A DNA stretch of 64,000 nucleotides from Ignavibacterium sp037440165 (GCF_037440165.1 NZ_JBBIUQ010000012.1:27502-91501), one strand, 5' to 3'; positions 17,121 to 26,781 are shown, counted from the stretch's first letter. Translations and numbers: made by a program. The notes: generated from the letters alone by a model not told the origin.

Positions 17121-18273
17121 GAAATTATTTGGTATTGCAGCTATCTTCAAATCTCCTGATGAGATAATTAAAGCGGCTAAAAAAACCACCGAAGCAGGTT
17201 ATATAAAAATTGATACTCATTCGCCATATCCGGTTCACGGAATGGAAAGGGCAATGAAACTTAAGCCTTCTAAGCTGGGATTCATTACACTTGTTTTTGG
17301 TTTAACTGGAGCTGGATTAGCTTTACTTTTGATGTACTGGACGATGTCGGTTGATTATCCGATGATAATTGGCGGTAAACCATTTTTTGCATTACCGGCA
17401 TTTATTCCTGTAACATTTGAAGTAACGGTATTGCTTGCAACGCTTTCTACCGTGATTGGAATGATAACTTTCTTTTTCAGATTTCCTGAAAATGATCATC
17501 CGCTTCACGATACTGAGTATATGAAAAAGGTTTCGAGAGATCACTTTGGTTTAGTTATTGAAGCAAGCGATAAAAATTTTGATGAATCAAAAGTTCGTGA
17601 GTTCTTGAAATCTCTTAATCCGATTAGTATTGAAGAAATTTATTATTCGGAAAAAGAAACTTATGCAGTTCTTGAACCAAAATTTGTTACATTCTTAATC
17701 GCAGTTGCGCTCGTAACTTCCGGAGTAACCTATTTCTCACTGAACAAATTGTTGTATATGCAGCCATTTACCTGGATGATGGAGCAACCAAAACTTAATC
17801 CACAACTAACATCAAGTCTTTTCGCAGATGGATTCGGGATGAGAACTCCTGTTCAGGGAACAGTAGCGAGAGGTTTTTTGCCTTATCCTTATATGGGGCA
17901 AACTAATCCAGCGGAAGTTTTACAAAATCCATATTTACCAACGAAAGAAAATCTGAAATTAGGCGAGCAGAAGTATCTGACATTCTGTAGTCCCTGTCAC
18001 GGTAACTTTGGTGATGGTGACAGCAGATTGCGCGGACAGTTCCCAAATCCGCCTTCACTTCATTCAACGAGAGGAAGAGAATTTAGTGATGGAATGATAT
18101 ATCATATAATCACTAACGGACAAAATATAATGCCTTCGTACGCTTCACAAATAACACGTGAAGAAAGATGGGCAATCGTAAATTACATTCGAGTTTTACA
18201 AAGAGCTAAAAATGCTAAGAGCTCTGATTTACAAGTTGTTAATAAGGAGACCGGAAACAATGCATCAAACTGA
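17113..18273 (+). CDS. actDE: Fused alternative complex III subunits ActD-ActE (DUF3341 plus monohaem cytochrome c)
   Basis: Residues 1-165 match ActD (DUF3341): GIAAIFKSPDEIIKAAKKT, two helices near residues 55-120, then a small domain ending in EIYYSEKETYAV. A third helix (about 197-215) leads into a cytochrome c domain with CSPCH at 292-296 and a Met in IMPSY as the likely axial ligand, as in ActE. In many genomes these are two genes; here there is one continuous frame. I start at ATG 17113 (GGAGGTGAT upstream). The stop overlaps actF by 14 bases. Confidence 0.9.
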   Translation: MNKKLFGIAAIFKSPDEIIKAAKKTTEAGYIKIDTHSPYPVHGMERAMKLKPSKLGFITLVFGLTGAGLALLLMYWTMSVDYPMIIGGKPFFALPAFIPVTFEVTVLLATLSTVIGMITFFFRFPENDHPLHDTEYMKKVSRDHFGLVIEASDKNFDESKVREFLKSLNPISIEEIYYSEKETYAVLEPKFVTFLIAVALVTSGVTYFSLNKLLYMQPFTWMMEQPKLNPQLTSSLFADGFGMRTPVQGTVARGFLPYPYMGQTNPAEVLQNPYLPTKENLKLGEQKYLTFCSPCHGNFGDGDSRLRGQFPNPPSLHSTRGREFSDGMIYHIITNGQNIMPSYASQITREERWAIVNYIRVLQRAKNAKSSDLQVVNKETGNNASN

Positions 18274-19450
18274 ATTTAATTATCAAAGAAAAGATTTACC
18301 AGCCGGTTTTTCTAAATTCGGTTTTACCTTTCTGATAATCGGACTGATTCTTTCTGTTGCCGCATTCTTCGTTGATCAGTCAAGAGCAGCATTTAACTAT
18401 CTGGTGATTTATATGATGATAGTTAGTATAGCGCTTGGCTCCTTGTTTTTGATTGCGTTAGAATATGTTGTTGGTGCAGATTGGAGCACACCTTTCAGAA
18501 GAATCCCTGAATTTTTTGCGGGACTATTACCGCTTTTATTTATCCTGGTAATTCCACTGTTGTTTTTGAATCACGATCTTTTCCATTGGGCACACGAAGA
18601 AGCAGTAAAGCAGGATAAAATTCTTGAAGGCAAAGCTCCTTACCTTAACTTATCTTTTTTAATTATCCGAACAATTGCTTTTATTGCAATATGGGTTTTG
18701 TTCTATTTTGTTCTAAAAAGAAATTCAAAAAAACAGGATTCAACAAAAGATCAATCTTTAACAACTAAGAATATCCGATTTTCAGCTGCATTCATTCCGC
18801 TTTTTGCAATTACTATTACTTTTACTGCTGTTGATTGGTTAATGAGTCTTGAACCACACTGGTTCTCTACAATTTTCGGAGTATATTATTTCTCAGGAAC
18901 AGTTATAGCCGCACTTGCTGCAGTCACACTAATTGTTGTAATATTAAAAGAAAAGGGCTATTTCAGTCCTTGGATGACGGATGATCATCTTTATAGTTTC
19001 GGTGCATTACTTTTTGCATTCGTAAATTTCTGGGCTTACATCGCATTCAGTCAGTTTATGTTAATCTGGTATGCAGATCTTCCGGAAGAAACTTTCTGGT
19101 ATCTTACAAGATGGGAAGGAAGCTGGGTTATCTTTTCATTGCTTCTGATTTTAATACATTTTATTGTACCATACGCAATGTTGCTTTCTCAACCAGCGAA
19201 GATGGATTCTAAGAGATTGAAATTCATTTCTGTATGGCTTCTGTTTGCTCACTTGTTTGACTTGTTCTGGCTGATAATGCCAAATATGCAGCCGCTTAAG
19301 AAAGGTTATGTATTTAACTGGATTGATCTTGTGTTTCCGATTTTAGGTATTGGCATCGTGCTTACAGTTTTTAATTTTATCGCAAAGAAAGAAAACTTAA
19401 TTCCGGTTGGTGATCCTAAACTTAAAAGAGGAATTAACTTTCATCTATAA
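18260..19450 (+). CDS. actF: Alternative complex III membrane subunit ActF
   Basis: Ten or so helices with FFVDQSRAAFNYL, GADWSTPFRRIPEF and FVNFWAYIAFSQFMLIWYAD, which are conserved features of the NrfD-like ActF. It probably pairs with ActC in the membrane. I use ATG 18260, preceded by AAGGAGA; an earlier in-frame ATG at 18212 would put 16 extra polar residues inside the upstream gene. Length about 396 residues. The next gene follows after 19 bases. Confidence 0.92.
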   Translation: MHQTEFNYQRKDLPAGFSKFGFTFLIIGLILSVAAFFVDQSRAAFNYLVIYMMIVSIALGSLFLIALEYVVGADWSTPFRRIPEFFAGLLPLLFILVIPLLFLNHDLFHWAHEEAVKQDKILEGKAPYLNLSFLIIRTIAFIAIWVLFYFVLKRNSKKQDSTKDQSLTTKNIRFSAAFIPLFAITITFTAVDWLMSLEPHWFSTIFGVYYFSGTVIAALAAVTLIVVILKEKGYFSPWMTDDHLYSFGALLFAFVNFWAYIAFSQFMLIWYADLPEETFWYLTRWEGSWVIFSLLLILIHFIVPYAMLLSQPAKMDSKRLKFISVWLLFAHLFDLFWLIMPNMQPLKKGYVFNWIDLVFPILGIGIVLTVFNFIAKKENLIPVGDPKLKRGINFHL

Positions 19451-19469
19451 TTCTCAATGAAGGAAAACA

Positions 19470-20393
19470 ATGAAAGAATTTTTTGAACAGATTAAAGACA
19501 AAATAGAAGAAATAAAAAATTCGCCGGGAACGATCTTTGGTTTAATATTCCCTTATTTTTTAGTTATTGGATTCTTAATAGGATTATATTTTATTTCTAA
19601 ACTTGAATTTTTAACCAGAGCCAAAGTTCCGCCTGTATTAAAAGATACAACTGCTGTAGTTACTGATATACCAATTCGTGAAGCTAAGATTGTTCCCCCA
19701 GTAAATCTTTCAGAAATAAAAAATGCAACGCCACAGCTTTTAAGTGAAGGAGAACAGTTATACAAATCAAATTGCGCTTCCTGTCACGGAGAAACAGGAG
19801 CGGGAGGCGGACCGGCTTCTGCAGGTCTTAATCCAGCACCAAGAAATTTTACTTCGCTCGATGGTTGGAAAAATGGTGCAAAGTTAAGTCAGATTTATAC
19901 AACTCTTCAGGAAGGAATTCCGGGAAGTTCGATGATATCTTATGATTATCTTTTACCAGAACAGAAATTTGCTTTAGCTCATTATATAAGAAAAAATTTT
20001 ATTCAAAATCCACCGCAAGATTCTCAATCAGATCTTGAAGCTTTAGATGCAACTTATAATTTATCAGCAGGGCAACAATTAGCCGCACAAATTCCCGTTG
20101 CATTAGCTATAAATATTGTAATGAATGAATATGAAACAGATTTAGCCCGTGTTGAAAACGCCTTGAAGAAGATTGTAAATTCCAATTACAATGGATTCTT
20201 TTCAAATGTTACAAGTGATAAAAGAGTTGCTTTAATGTTTCTGGTCAGAAATTTTAACAGTATAAACAATGAACAAACTTTTAAGAAAATTGTTATAAAT
20301 AATGTTAATCAAAACGGATTTAACGGAAGAGTTTTCAATCTCTCTGACCAGCAATGGTCTGAGCTATATAAATTTTTATCAAGCGTAATCTGA
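19470..20393 (+). CDS. Membrane-anchored monohaem cytochrome c of the act-cox cluster
   Basis: A helix near residues 22-42 (GTIFGLIFPYFLVIGFLIGLYF) anchors a periplasmic cytochrome c domain with CASCH at 102-106 and GIPGSSMISYDY supplying the probable Met ligand near residue 150. About 120 residues follow the haem domain; these are helical and not recognised. Lying between actF and the oxidase genes, it is a likely electron carrier linking the two complexes, which is inference from position. The stop and the next start share one base (TGATG). Confidence 0.82.
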   Translation: MKEFFEQIKDKIEEIKNSPGTIFGLIFPYFLVIGFLIGLYFISKLEFLTRAKVPPVLKDTTAVVTDIPIREAKIVPPVNLSEIKNATPQLLSEGEQLYKSNCASCHGETGAGGGPASAGLNPAPRNFTSLDGWKNGAKLSQIYTTLQEGIPGSSMISYDYLLPEQKFALAHYIRKNFIQNPPQDSQSDLEALDATYNLSAGQQLAAQIPVALAINIVMNEYETDLARVENALKKIVNSNYNGFFSNVTSDKRVALMFLVRNFNSINNEQTFKKIVINNVNQNGFNGRVFNLSDQQWSELYKFLSSVI

Positions 20394-21193
20394 TGAGAAC
20401 ATTATTAAAAATATTTTTTGTATCATTTATTGGAATTCAGTTCGGTTATTCCAATGGTGCTGGTAAAAAATTAGAGATAGGTGTTGTGGAACAGTTAGGT
20501 GCTTATTTACCTCTTGATACAAAATTCGTAGATGAGTATGGGAAAGAATATTCTCTGAGAGAATTATTCACAAAGCCGACTGTGTTAGCTTTTGTTTATT
20601 ATGAATGCCCGGGTATTTGCAGTCCATTATTGATGGAGCTTGCAGATATAATAAATAAAACTGATTTAGTGATAGGTGTTGATTATAATGTTGTTACTAT
20701 CAGTATGGATGAAAATGAAAAACCGGAGAATGCAATCAGGAGAAAAGAAGTTTACTTAAAAACTATTGATAAAAATATTCCGCCTGAAAGCTGGAAATTC
20801 TTAACTGGTGACTCAGCAAGTATAAGAGCAGTAAGTGACAAAGCTGGTTTCTATTTCAAACGTGAAGGAAAAGATTTCAGGCACGCAGGTACTTTTATAT
20901 TTGTTGATAGTAAAGGAAAAATCTGTCGTTATCTTTTCCCGGCTTTCTCTGAAAGAAGTGGGTTTGGTATTCTGCCTTTCGACTTTAAGATGGCTATTTA
21001 CGAAACTTCTGAAGGCAAAATTGCTCCAACAGTTGCAAAAGTTTTGCAGTTCTGTTTTACTTATAAACCAGAAGGCAGAACTTATGTTCTTAATCTAACA
21101 AGAATATTCGGAGTTCTGATTTTATTCTTCGTGGGAATTTTTATTTTGTATATTAAATTCAAACCAAAGAAAGTTAATTCTAATCTGAGGTAG
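20393..21193 (+). CDS. Sco1/SenC family copper chaperone for cytochrome oxidase
   Basis: The thioredoxin-like domain has the copper-binding CPGIC at residues 72-76 and the distant His164 in FRHAGTF, as in Sco proteins that load the CuA site of subunit II. An N-terminal signal peptide and a C-terminal helix (FGVLILFFVGIFILYI) place it on the periplasmic side of the membrane. Length 266 is a little longer than usual because of the C-terminal helix. It precedes the oxidase genes that need it. Confidence 0.92.
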   Translation: MRTLLKIFFVSFIGIQFGYSNGAGKKLEIGVVEQLGAYLPLDTKFVDEYGKEYSLRELFTKPTVLAFVYYECPGICSPLLMELADIINKTDLVIGVDYNVVTISMDENEKPENAIRRKEVYLKTIDKNIPPESWKFLTGDSASIRAVSDKAGFYFKREGKDFRHAGTFIFVDSKGKICRYLFPAFSERSGFGILPFDFKMAIYETSEGKIAPTVAKVLQFCFTYKPEGRTYVLNLTRIFGVLILFFVGIFILYIKFKPKKVNSNLR

Positions 21194-21200
21194 TTATTAT

Positions 21201-22859
21201 ATGAGTAATGAAAATATTTTAGGTCATAATGGCAATGATGTAAGTTACTTGGAATATCAAGGTAAACACAAAGGAATTTGGGGTTGGTTGCTTTCAACTG
21301 ATCACAAACGCATTGGATTGCTATATCTGATTTCCTTGTCAATATTTCTAATTGTGGGTGTCACTTTTGGTTTCTTGATGAGGCTTGAATTGCTTACACC
21401 CGGCAGAACTATAATGGATCCTCAAACTTATAACTCCATTTTTACTCTTCACGGAGTTATAATGATTTTCCTTTTTGTTGTGCCAGGATTGCCAGCAGTA
21501 TTCGGTAATTTCTTTTTACCGATATTAATTGGGGCAAGAGATGTTGCATTTCCAAGACTTAACCTTCTCTCGTGGTATTTATACGCCATCGGAGGAATTC
21601 TTGCAATAATTTCTATTTTAATTCCTGGCGGTCCTGCAGATACTGGATGGACATTTTATATTCCTTACAGTATCAGAACAAACACAAATGTAATTCCAGC
21701 ATTGTTCGCTGCATTCATACTTGGTTTTTCTTCAATCCTAACCGGAGTAAATTTTGTTACAACTGTTCACAGGATGCGCGCTCCCGGAATGGACTGGTTC
21801 AAGATGCCACTTTCAGTTTGGTCACTTTATGCAACTGCCTGGGTTCAGATTCTAGCAACCCCTATTATTGGTATAACATTACTTCTTGTTGGTATTGAGA
21901 GAATTTTCGGAGTTGGATTGTTTGATCCGGCTTTGGGTGGTGATCCTGTTCTTTATCAACATCTTTTCTGGATTTATTCTCATCCTGCTGTTTATATAAT
22001 GATTCTTCCTGCAATGGGTGTTGTTTCAGAAATTATTCCTGTATTTGCTCGCAGAACAATTTTTGGTTACAGTTTTATTGCAATGTCAAGCTTAGCTATT
22101 GCATTGTTTGGTTCATTAGTTTGGGCTCATCATATGTTTACTGCAGGAATGAGCGACACAGGTCAGTTGATATTCTCATTGCTTACAATGATTGTTGCAA
22201 TACCTAGTGCTATCAAAGTATTTAACTGGGTTGCAACACTTTACAAAGGTTCAATAGATCTTCAACCACCGATGTTATATGTTCTTGCTTTCATTTTCCA
22301 ATTCTCGATCGGAGGATTGACAGGAGTAATGCAGGGTGTTCTTTCTGTAGATATTCAGGTTCACGATACATCATTTATTGTTGCACATTTCCACTATGTA
22401 ATGTTTGGAGGAACTGGTTTTGGTTTCTTCGCAGCCCTGCACTACTGGTTTCCGAAAATGTTTGGAAAGATGTATAACATTAAACTTGCCAAACGAGTAT
22501 TCTGGGCAATGTTTATAGGTTTCAATACTCTTTATTTCCCAATGTTTATAATGGGTTGGCTCGGTATGCCAAGAAGATATTATGATTATTTACCCGAGTA
22601 TCAGATTTATCATGTTATATCTACTATTGGTTCGTGGATATTAGTACCAGCTCTTTTTACAATGTTTGGATATTTTGCTTATGCATTATTCAAAGGTGCT
22701 AAAGTTACTGAGAAAAATATCTGGGGTGGGGAAACTCTTGAATGGCAGATTGCTACTCCGCCTGTTCACGAAAACTTTATAGATATTCCTGTTGTAACTG
22801 AATCACCTTATCAATACAAGGATAACGAATTAGTATTACAAACTCAGGAGGCAAAGTGA
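21201..22859 (+). CDS. ctaD: Cytochrome c oxidase subunit I (aa3 type)
   Basis: Catalytic subunit of the haem-copper oxidase. Helices carry the expected ligands: FTLHGVIMIF (low-spin haem), WIYSHPAVYIMILPAMG with the CuB His and cross-linked Tyr, WAHHMFTAGM (two CuB His), and VAHFHYVMFGG (haem a3 and low-spin haem). The HPAVY Tyr and typical proton-channel residues suggest the A-family. Length 552 and twelve helices are normal. It overlaps ctaE by four bases. Confidence 0.97.
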   Translation: MSNENILGHNGNDVSYLEYQGKHKGIWGWLLSTDHKRIGLLYLISLSIFLIVGVTFGFLMRLELLTPGRTIMDPQTYNSIFTLHGVIMIFLFVVPGLPAVFGNFFLPILIGARDVAFPRLNLLSWYLYAIGGILAIISILIPGGPADTGWTFYIPYSIRTNTNVIPALFAAFILGFSSILTGVNFVTTVHRMRAPGMDWFKMPLSVWSLYATAWVQILATPIIGITLLLVGIERIFGVGLFDPALGGDPVLYQHLFWIYSHPAVYIMILPAMGVVSEIIPVFARRTIFGYSFIAMSSLAIALFGSLVWAHHMFTAGMSDTGQLIFSLLTMIVAIPSAIKVFNWVATLYKGSIDLQPPMLYVLAFIFQFSIGGLTGVMQGVLSVDIQVHDTSFIVAHFHYVMFGGTGFGFFAALHYWFPKMFGKMYNIKLAKRVFWAMFIGFNTLYFPMFIMGWLGMPRRYYDYLPEYQIYHVISTIGSWILVPALFTMFGYFAYALFKGAKVTEKNIWGGETLEWQIATPPVHENFIDIPVVTESPYQYKDNELVLQTQEAK

Positions 22860-23476
22860 GTCTTCAAAATTCAGTTGCAGCTCACATCCACAGAGATGAT
22901 GTAGCTTCCCGAATGGGGATGTGGTTGTTTTTATTTACAGAACTTTTATTGTTCGGAGGTATGTTCATACTTTACTCCGTTTACAGATTTACTCATCCGA
23001 ACGAATTTCATCTTGCTGCTAAAGAGCTAAATACTATTATAGGAACTTTTAATACTGCTATTCTTTTAACTAGTTCTTTAACAATGGCATTATCAATCGC
23101 AGCAATTCAAAGACAACAAAAAAGTTTGTCAATAATTTTTCAGCTGCTTACAATCATTTTGGCTCTGGGATTTATGGTCAATAAATATTTTGAGTGGGGA
23201 GTAAAATTTCATCACGGAATATATCCCGGTTCTGATACTTTGCTTTCCAAACCTTCCGGAGAAATTTTATTCTTCGGTTTATATTATGTTATGACTGGTT
23301 TGCACGGATTGCATGTAGTTATTGGTATAGTAATTATCGCATTTATGACAAGGTTTACTATGAAAGATATCATTACTTATGATAATTATGTTAAACTTGA
23401 AGCAGCCGGATTATATTGGCACTTGGTTGATATAATCTGGATTTTCCTGTTCCCATTATTTTATTTGATAACTTGA
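22856..23476 (+). CDS. ctaE: Cytochrome c oxidase subunit III
   Basis: Five or so helices with MGMWLFLFTELLLFGGMF near the start, FGLYYVMTGLHGLHVVIG in the middle and LYWHLVDIIWIFLFPLFYL at the end, all conserved subunit III segments. The start is GTG at 22856 with a four-base overlap (GTGA) and AGGAGG upstream. Length 206 fits the short bacterial form. It stabilises subunit I and is needed for sustained turnover. Confidence 0.95.
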   Translation: MSLQNSVAAHIHRDDVASRMGMWLFLFTELLLFGGMFILYSVYRFTHPNEFHLAAKELNTIIGTFNTAILLTSSLTMALSIAAIQRQQKSLSIIFQLLTIILALGFMVNKYFEWGVKFHHGIYPGSDTLLSKPSGEILFFGLYYVMTGLHGLHVVIGIVIIAFMTRFTMKDIITYDNYVKLEAAGLYWHLVDIIWIFLFPLFYLIT

Positions 23477-23492
23477 TATTGAGGAATATTAA

Positions 23493-23798
23493 ATGAGTAA
23501 TCATTCTGAAAATCACACACAACATAATCACGGCTATGGAGTTTATATTCTTGTCTGGCTCGTTCTAATGGCTTTAACAGGAATTACAGTAGCAGTTGCC
23601 GGAATTAATTTTGGAAAACTTACTGTGGCTACAGCATTAACCATAGCTTCAATAAAAACTTACTTAGTGTTAACAATATTTATGCATTTACGTAGTGAAA
23701 GTAAAACCTTTAGAGTATTTGTAGGAGTTGCATTGTTGTTTCTTCTTATATCTTTTGTTTTACTATTTACTGATTATTCTTTTATCGTAAGGAATTAA
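23493..23798 (+). CDS. ctaF: Prokaryotic cytochrome c oxidase subunit IV
   Basis: A His-rich N-terminus (NHSENHTQHNHGYG) is followed by three helices; YILVWLVLMALTGITV and IKTYLVLTIFMHLR are typical of the small COX4_pro family. Length 101 is normal. It lies between subunits III and II and probably helps assemble subunit I. The His-rich start could bind metal, but similar tails are common. Confidence 0.88.
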   Translation: MSNHSENHTQHNHGYGVYILVWLVLMALTGITVAVAGINFGKLTVATALTIASIKTYLVLTIFMHLRSESKTFRVFVGVALLFLLISFVLLFTDYSFIVRN

Positions 23799-23802
23799 AA
23801 TT

Positions 23803-24465
23803 ATGTTTGATGGAGTATCAAATTTTTCTCAAAGTACAGATTTAGCATTTTTATTTACTCTTGTTGTTTCGATTTTCTTTTTAGTACTGATAACATTTCT
23901 TATGATTTATTTCGTTGTCAAGTACAATAGAAAAAGAAATCCTAAAGCAACAAATGTTCATCATAATACAGCGCTTGAAGTTACCTGGACTGTAATACCT
24001 ACAATCTTAGTTCTCATAATGTTCTGGCTTGGCTGGACCGGTTATCTGGAACAGTCCAGAGTTCCTGAGAATGCTTTAACGATTGATGTTACTGCCCAGA
24101 TGTGGAAATGGAGTTTCAAATATCCTAACGGAAAAGAAACGGACTCTTTGTATGTTCCGGTTGACAAAGATATCGTTCTTAATCTCAAATCAATTGATGT
24201 AAATCATGCTTTTTATGTTCCCAAGTTCAGAATTAAGAAAGATGTTTATCCTAATCAAAAAAGGACTGCCTGGTTCAATGCTAAAGAAATTGGAAATTAT
24301 GATATTGCCTGCGCCGAATATTGTGGATTAAATCATTCTTATATGTATAACAAAGTTCATGTAATTCCGGAAAATGATTTTAATGCCTGGTTAAATTCCA
24401 ATGCTAAATATCCTGGTGAAGTATTAGCTGCAGATACAATAATGAATAATTCGATTTCAAAATAA
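23803..24465 (+). CDS. ctaC: Cytochrome c oxidase subunit II (CuA subunit)
   Basis: Two N-terminal helices lead into a periplasmic cupredoxin domain with all CuA ligands: His135 in NHAFYVP, Cys170, Glu172, Cys174, His178 and Met181 in ACAEYCGLNHSYM. No haem motif is fused to the C-terminus, so this is an aa3-type rather than caa3-type subunit. Gene order I-III-IV-II is uncommon but seen in this phylum. It accepts electrons from a cytochrome c, possibly one of the two encoded nearby. Confidence 0.95.
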   Translation: MFDGVSNFSQSTDLAFLFTLVVSIFFLVLITFLMIYFVVKYNRKRNPKATNVHHNTALEVTWTVIPTILVLIMFWLGWTGYLEQSRVPENALTIDVTAQMWKWSFKYPNGKETDSLYVPVDKDIVLNLKSIDVNHAFYVPKFRIKKDVYPNQKRTAWFNAKEIGNYDIACAEYCGLNHSYMYNKVHVIPENDFNAWLNSNAKYPGEVLAADTIMNNSISK

Positions 24466-24467
24466 CT

Positions 24468-25331
24468 GTGAAAGAAAAAATTAAAATATTAACTGAGCTG
24501 ACTAAAATAAGAATTACATTCTTTGTAATGATTACAACAGGGTTTGGTTATATTGCTGCGTCAGATTTAATTAATATTGATTTAATTTTTCTTTTGATTG
24601 GTGTATTGCTGCTTGCTTGTGGCAGTGCTGCACTTAATCACTATCAGGAAAGACATACTGATGCATTAATGATGAGAACTAAAAATCGTCCAATTCCCTC
24701 AGGTAAACTTAGTGCTAAATCAGCATTAGAAATTTCTTCACTATTAATCCTGAGTGGAATTCTATTAGTGGCTTTAGCTGGGAACATTATCAGTGCAATC
24801 TTTGGCATTCTTAATTTAATCTGGTATAATGCTATTTATACACCACTGAAAAAGAGAACACCTTTTGCAATTATTCCAGGTTCACTCGTTGGTGCAATTC
24901 CTCCAGTAATTGGCTGGGCGGCTGCAGGAGGTGAATTGCTTGATCCACAAATTTTGATGATTGCTTTCTTCTTCTTCATTTGGCAGATACCACATTTCTG
25001 GCTTTTACTTCTTGTTCTTGATGATGATTATATAAAGGCCGGAATGCCTACTTTAACAAAAATATTTTCAAAAGAGCAGTTAGCCAGAATTACTTTTATC
25101 TGGATAATTGCAACAGCAATTAGCAGTATGTTTCTGCCAATGGTAGCTCTTGTTGAGACTGAAGTAATAAAATATTTAATAGTTCTTTCAGTTCTTCTTT
25201 TATCAATTAACTCATTGAAGTTATTAAAATATTCCGATAATAGTCCATCGATAAATTTTGCTTTCAGAAACATCAATTTTTTCGTCTTATATATTGTATC
25301 AATAATTTCATTTGACAAACTGATTTTGTAA
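24468..25331 (+). CDS. ctaB: Protohaem IX farnesyltransferase (haem O synthase)
   Basis: Polytopic UbiA-family prenyltransferase that makes haem O for the oxidase. The prenyl-diphosphate site reads NHYQERHTDALMMRTKNRP with the Asp-rich pattern, and the second site is LDDDYIKAGMPTL. The start is GTG at 24468, two bases after the ctaC stop. Length 287 is typical. No haem A synthase (ctaA) gene is visible in the window. Confidence 0.94.
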   Translation: MKEKIKILTELTKIRITFFVMITTGFGYIAASDLINIDLIFLLIGVLLLACGSAALNHYQERHTDALMMRTKNRPIPSGKLSAKSALEISSLLILSGILLVALAGNIISAIFGILNLIWYNAIYTPLKKRTPFAIIPGSLVGAIPPVIGWAAAGGELLDPQILMIAFFFFIWQIPHFWLLLLVLDDDYIKAGMPTLTKIFSKEQLARITFIWIIATAISSMFLPMVALVETEVIKYLIVLSVLLLSINSLKLLKYSDNSPSINFAFRNINFFVLYIVSIISFDKLIL

Positions 25332-25356
25332 AAAAATTTAGAGAGAGTTATTTACT

Positions 25357-26700
25357 ATGGAGTTTCTTGACAATCTGGTTCTTCCACAATCTGCAGAACA
25401 TATTCAGCTTTTGCATTATATGTTAATGCTGATTCTGTTTCTCTTTATTCCTTTCATATCAATTGTTTTCGGAGGAACTGTCTTATCTTATTTGTATAAA
25501 AGAAAATTTAATAAGGAAGGGAAGAAGGAATACTTACTTTTTGCAAAAGATACAATTAAAATTCTTCCGGTAAATAGTCTAGTTGGATTAATTCTCGGCG
25601 TGATGTCTTTGCTTGCAGTTCTACTGATAATGGTTCAGTTACTTCATAAGTCAGCATTCCCAACTGTTAATGATTTGGCACTTTCATTCTTCTTAGTTTC
25701 ATTTGGTTTAATATCTCTATATACTTATAGAATAACTTTTGCTCTAAAGCTAGTATTTGATTCAGTTAAGAAAGACACTGCATCAGGTGAAGGTAATAGT
25801 GACTTTGATACTTATTATCAAAGCACCTCGAAGCTTTCTGGTACTGCTGTTAAATTCGCAATTCTATTTTTGTTATTAGGAATGTGGATTTTCACTGGTG
25901 CATTAACAACTGTAATATATTTTGACGCCTGGAAGCCATCGAGTTTCTTCACCACAATTTTCTCTCTGAGAGTTTTATTGAATTTCGTCCTATGGATTTG
26001 TGTGGCATTTTCTTTCACAGGTATTACATTATTGTTTTTATTCTTATTCTGGAAAAAAGATGAGCTAAACATTTCTGAAGAATACAAGAATTTCGTTACC
26101 TCAGTTTCCTCTAAAATGTCTTTATTCTTTTCATTGCCAATACCATTGTTGCTGTTGATGAGTGTTGGATTATTACCGGATTCTCATCTTTCCGGAACAA
26201 TGTTTGCATATCTTATCCTATCAATCATTCTATTATTCTTGTCACTAAATTTTCTTTATTTAGTTAATTACAAAAAGCAGTCTAAATATGCACCTTATCT
26301 GTTCTTCACATTTTTATTTGCAGTTTTATTTCTGATAATTAAAGATCAGGTTACAATAAATAATGCAACAAAGTATCATTCTGTTATTCTAAGTACAGAG
26401 TATGAAAAAATTCTTGCAGAATTAAAAGGTGAGGGGAAAGGTGAAATAATCAACGCTGCAGAATTGTATCAGGTAAGATGCGGTGCTTGCCATAAGTTTG
26501 ACCAGAAGCTAGTCGGACCAGCACATTTCGATGTTTTACCAAAGTATATTGGTAAAGAAGCACAGCTTGTTGCCTTTATAAGAAATCCTGTTAAAGTTGA
26601 TCCGGCTTATCCACCGATGCCAAATCCCGGATTAAAACCTGCTGAAGCAGAAGCAGTTGCTAAATATTTATTAGAGGAATATCAAAGACTAAAACAATAA
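25357..26700 (+). CDS. Eight-helix membrane protein with C-terminal cytochrome c domain
   Basis: Eight transmembrane helices fill residues 20-330 and include several His residues (for example EHIQLLHYM near the start, and LLHKSAF). The last 90 residues are a class I cytochrome c with CGACH at 375-379 and PPMPNPG as the likely Met ligand. The N-terminal helices are not recognised; they are not subunit I or NrfD-like. It follows ctaB by 25 bases, so it is probably the last gene of the act-cox operon. A membrane-bound cytochrome partner of the oxidase or a quinol-interacting module are both possible. Confidence 0.75.
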   Translation: MEFLDNLVLPQSAEHIQLLHYMLMLILFLFIPFISIVFGGTVLSYLYKRKFNKEGKKEYLLFAKDTIKILPVNSLVGLILGVMSLLAVLLIMVQLLHKSAFPTVNDLALSFFLVSFGLISLYTYRITFALKLVFDSVKKDTASGEGNSDFDTYYQSTSKLSGTAVKFAILFLLLGMWIFTGALTTVIYFDAWKPSSFFTTIFSLRVLLNFVLWICVAFSFTGITLLFLFLFWKKDELNISEEYKNFVTSVSSKMSLFFSLPIPLLLLMSVGLLPDSHLSGTMFAYLILSIILLFLSLNFLYLVNYKKQSKYAPYLFFTFLFAVLFLIIKDQVTINNATKYHSVILSTEYEKILAELKGEGKGEIINAAELYQVRCGACHKFDQKLVGPAHFDVLPKYIGKEAQLVAFIRNPVKVDPAYPPMPNPGLKPAEAEAVAKYLLEEYQRLKQ

Positions 26701-26710
26701 CTGTTTTAGC

Positions 26711-26741
26711 TTGAATTAGGATATTTCATATTTTATTTTTG
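26711..26741 (+). promoter_or_regulatory. Bacteroidota-type promoter upstream of the secreted protein gene
   Basis: TTG at 26711-26713 and TATTTTTG at 26734-26741 are 20 bases apart, identical in form to the site at 7089. Transcription would begin near 26748, just before a TTACTAACCAACAAAATC leader and about 35 bases before the start codon. Confidence 0.55.
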
Positions 26742-26751
26742 AACTAAAGTT

Positions 26752-26769
26752 TACTAACCAACAAAATCA
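26752..26769 (+). promoter_or_regulatory. Leader motif shared by the secreted-protein genes (copy 1)
   Basis: ACTAACCAACAAAATC lies 15-30 bases before the start codon. Related sequences precede the genes at 32724 (minus), 58265, 60609 and 62822. Confidence 0.4.
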
Positions 26770-26781
26770 AGAGGCACAGCG

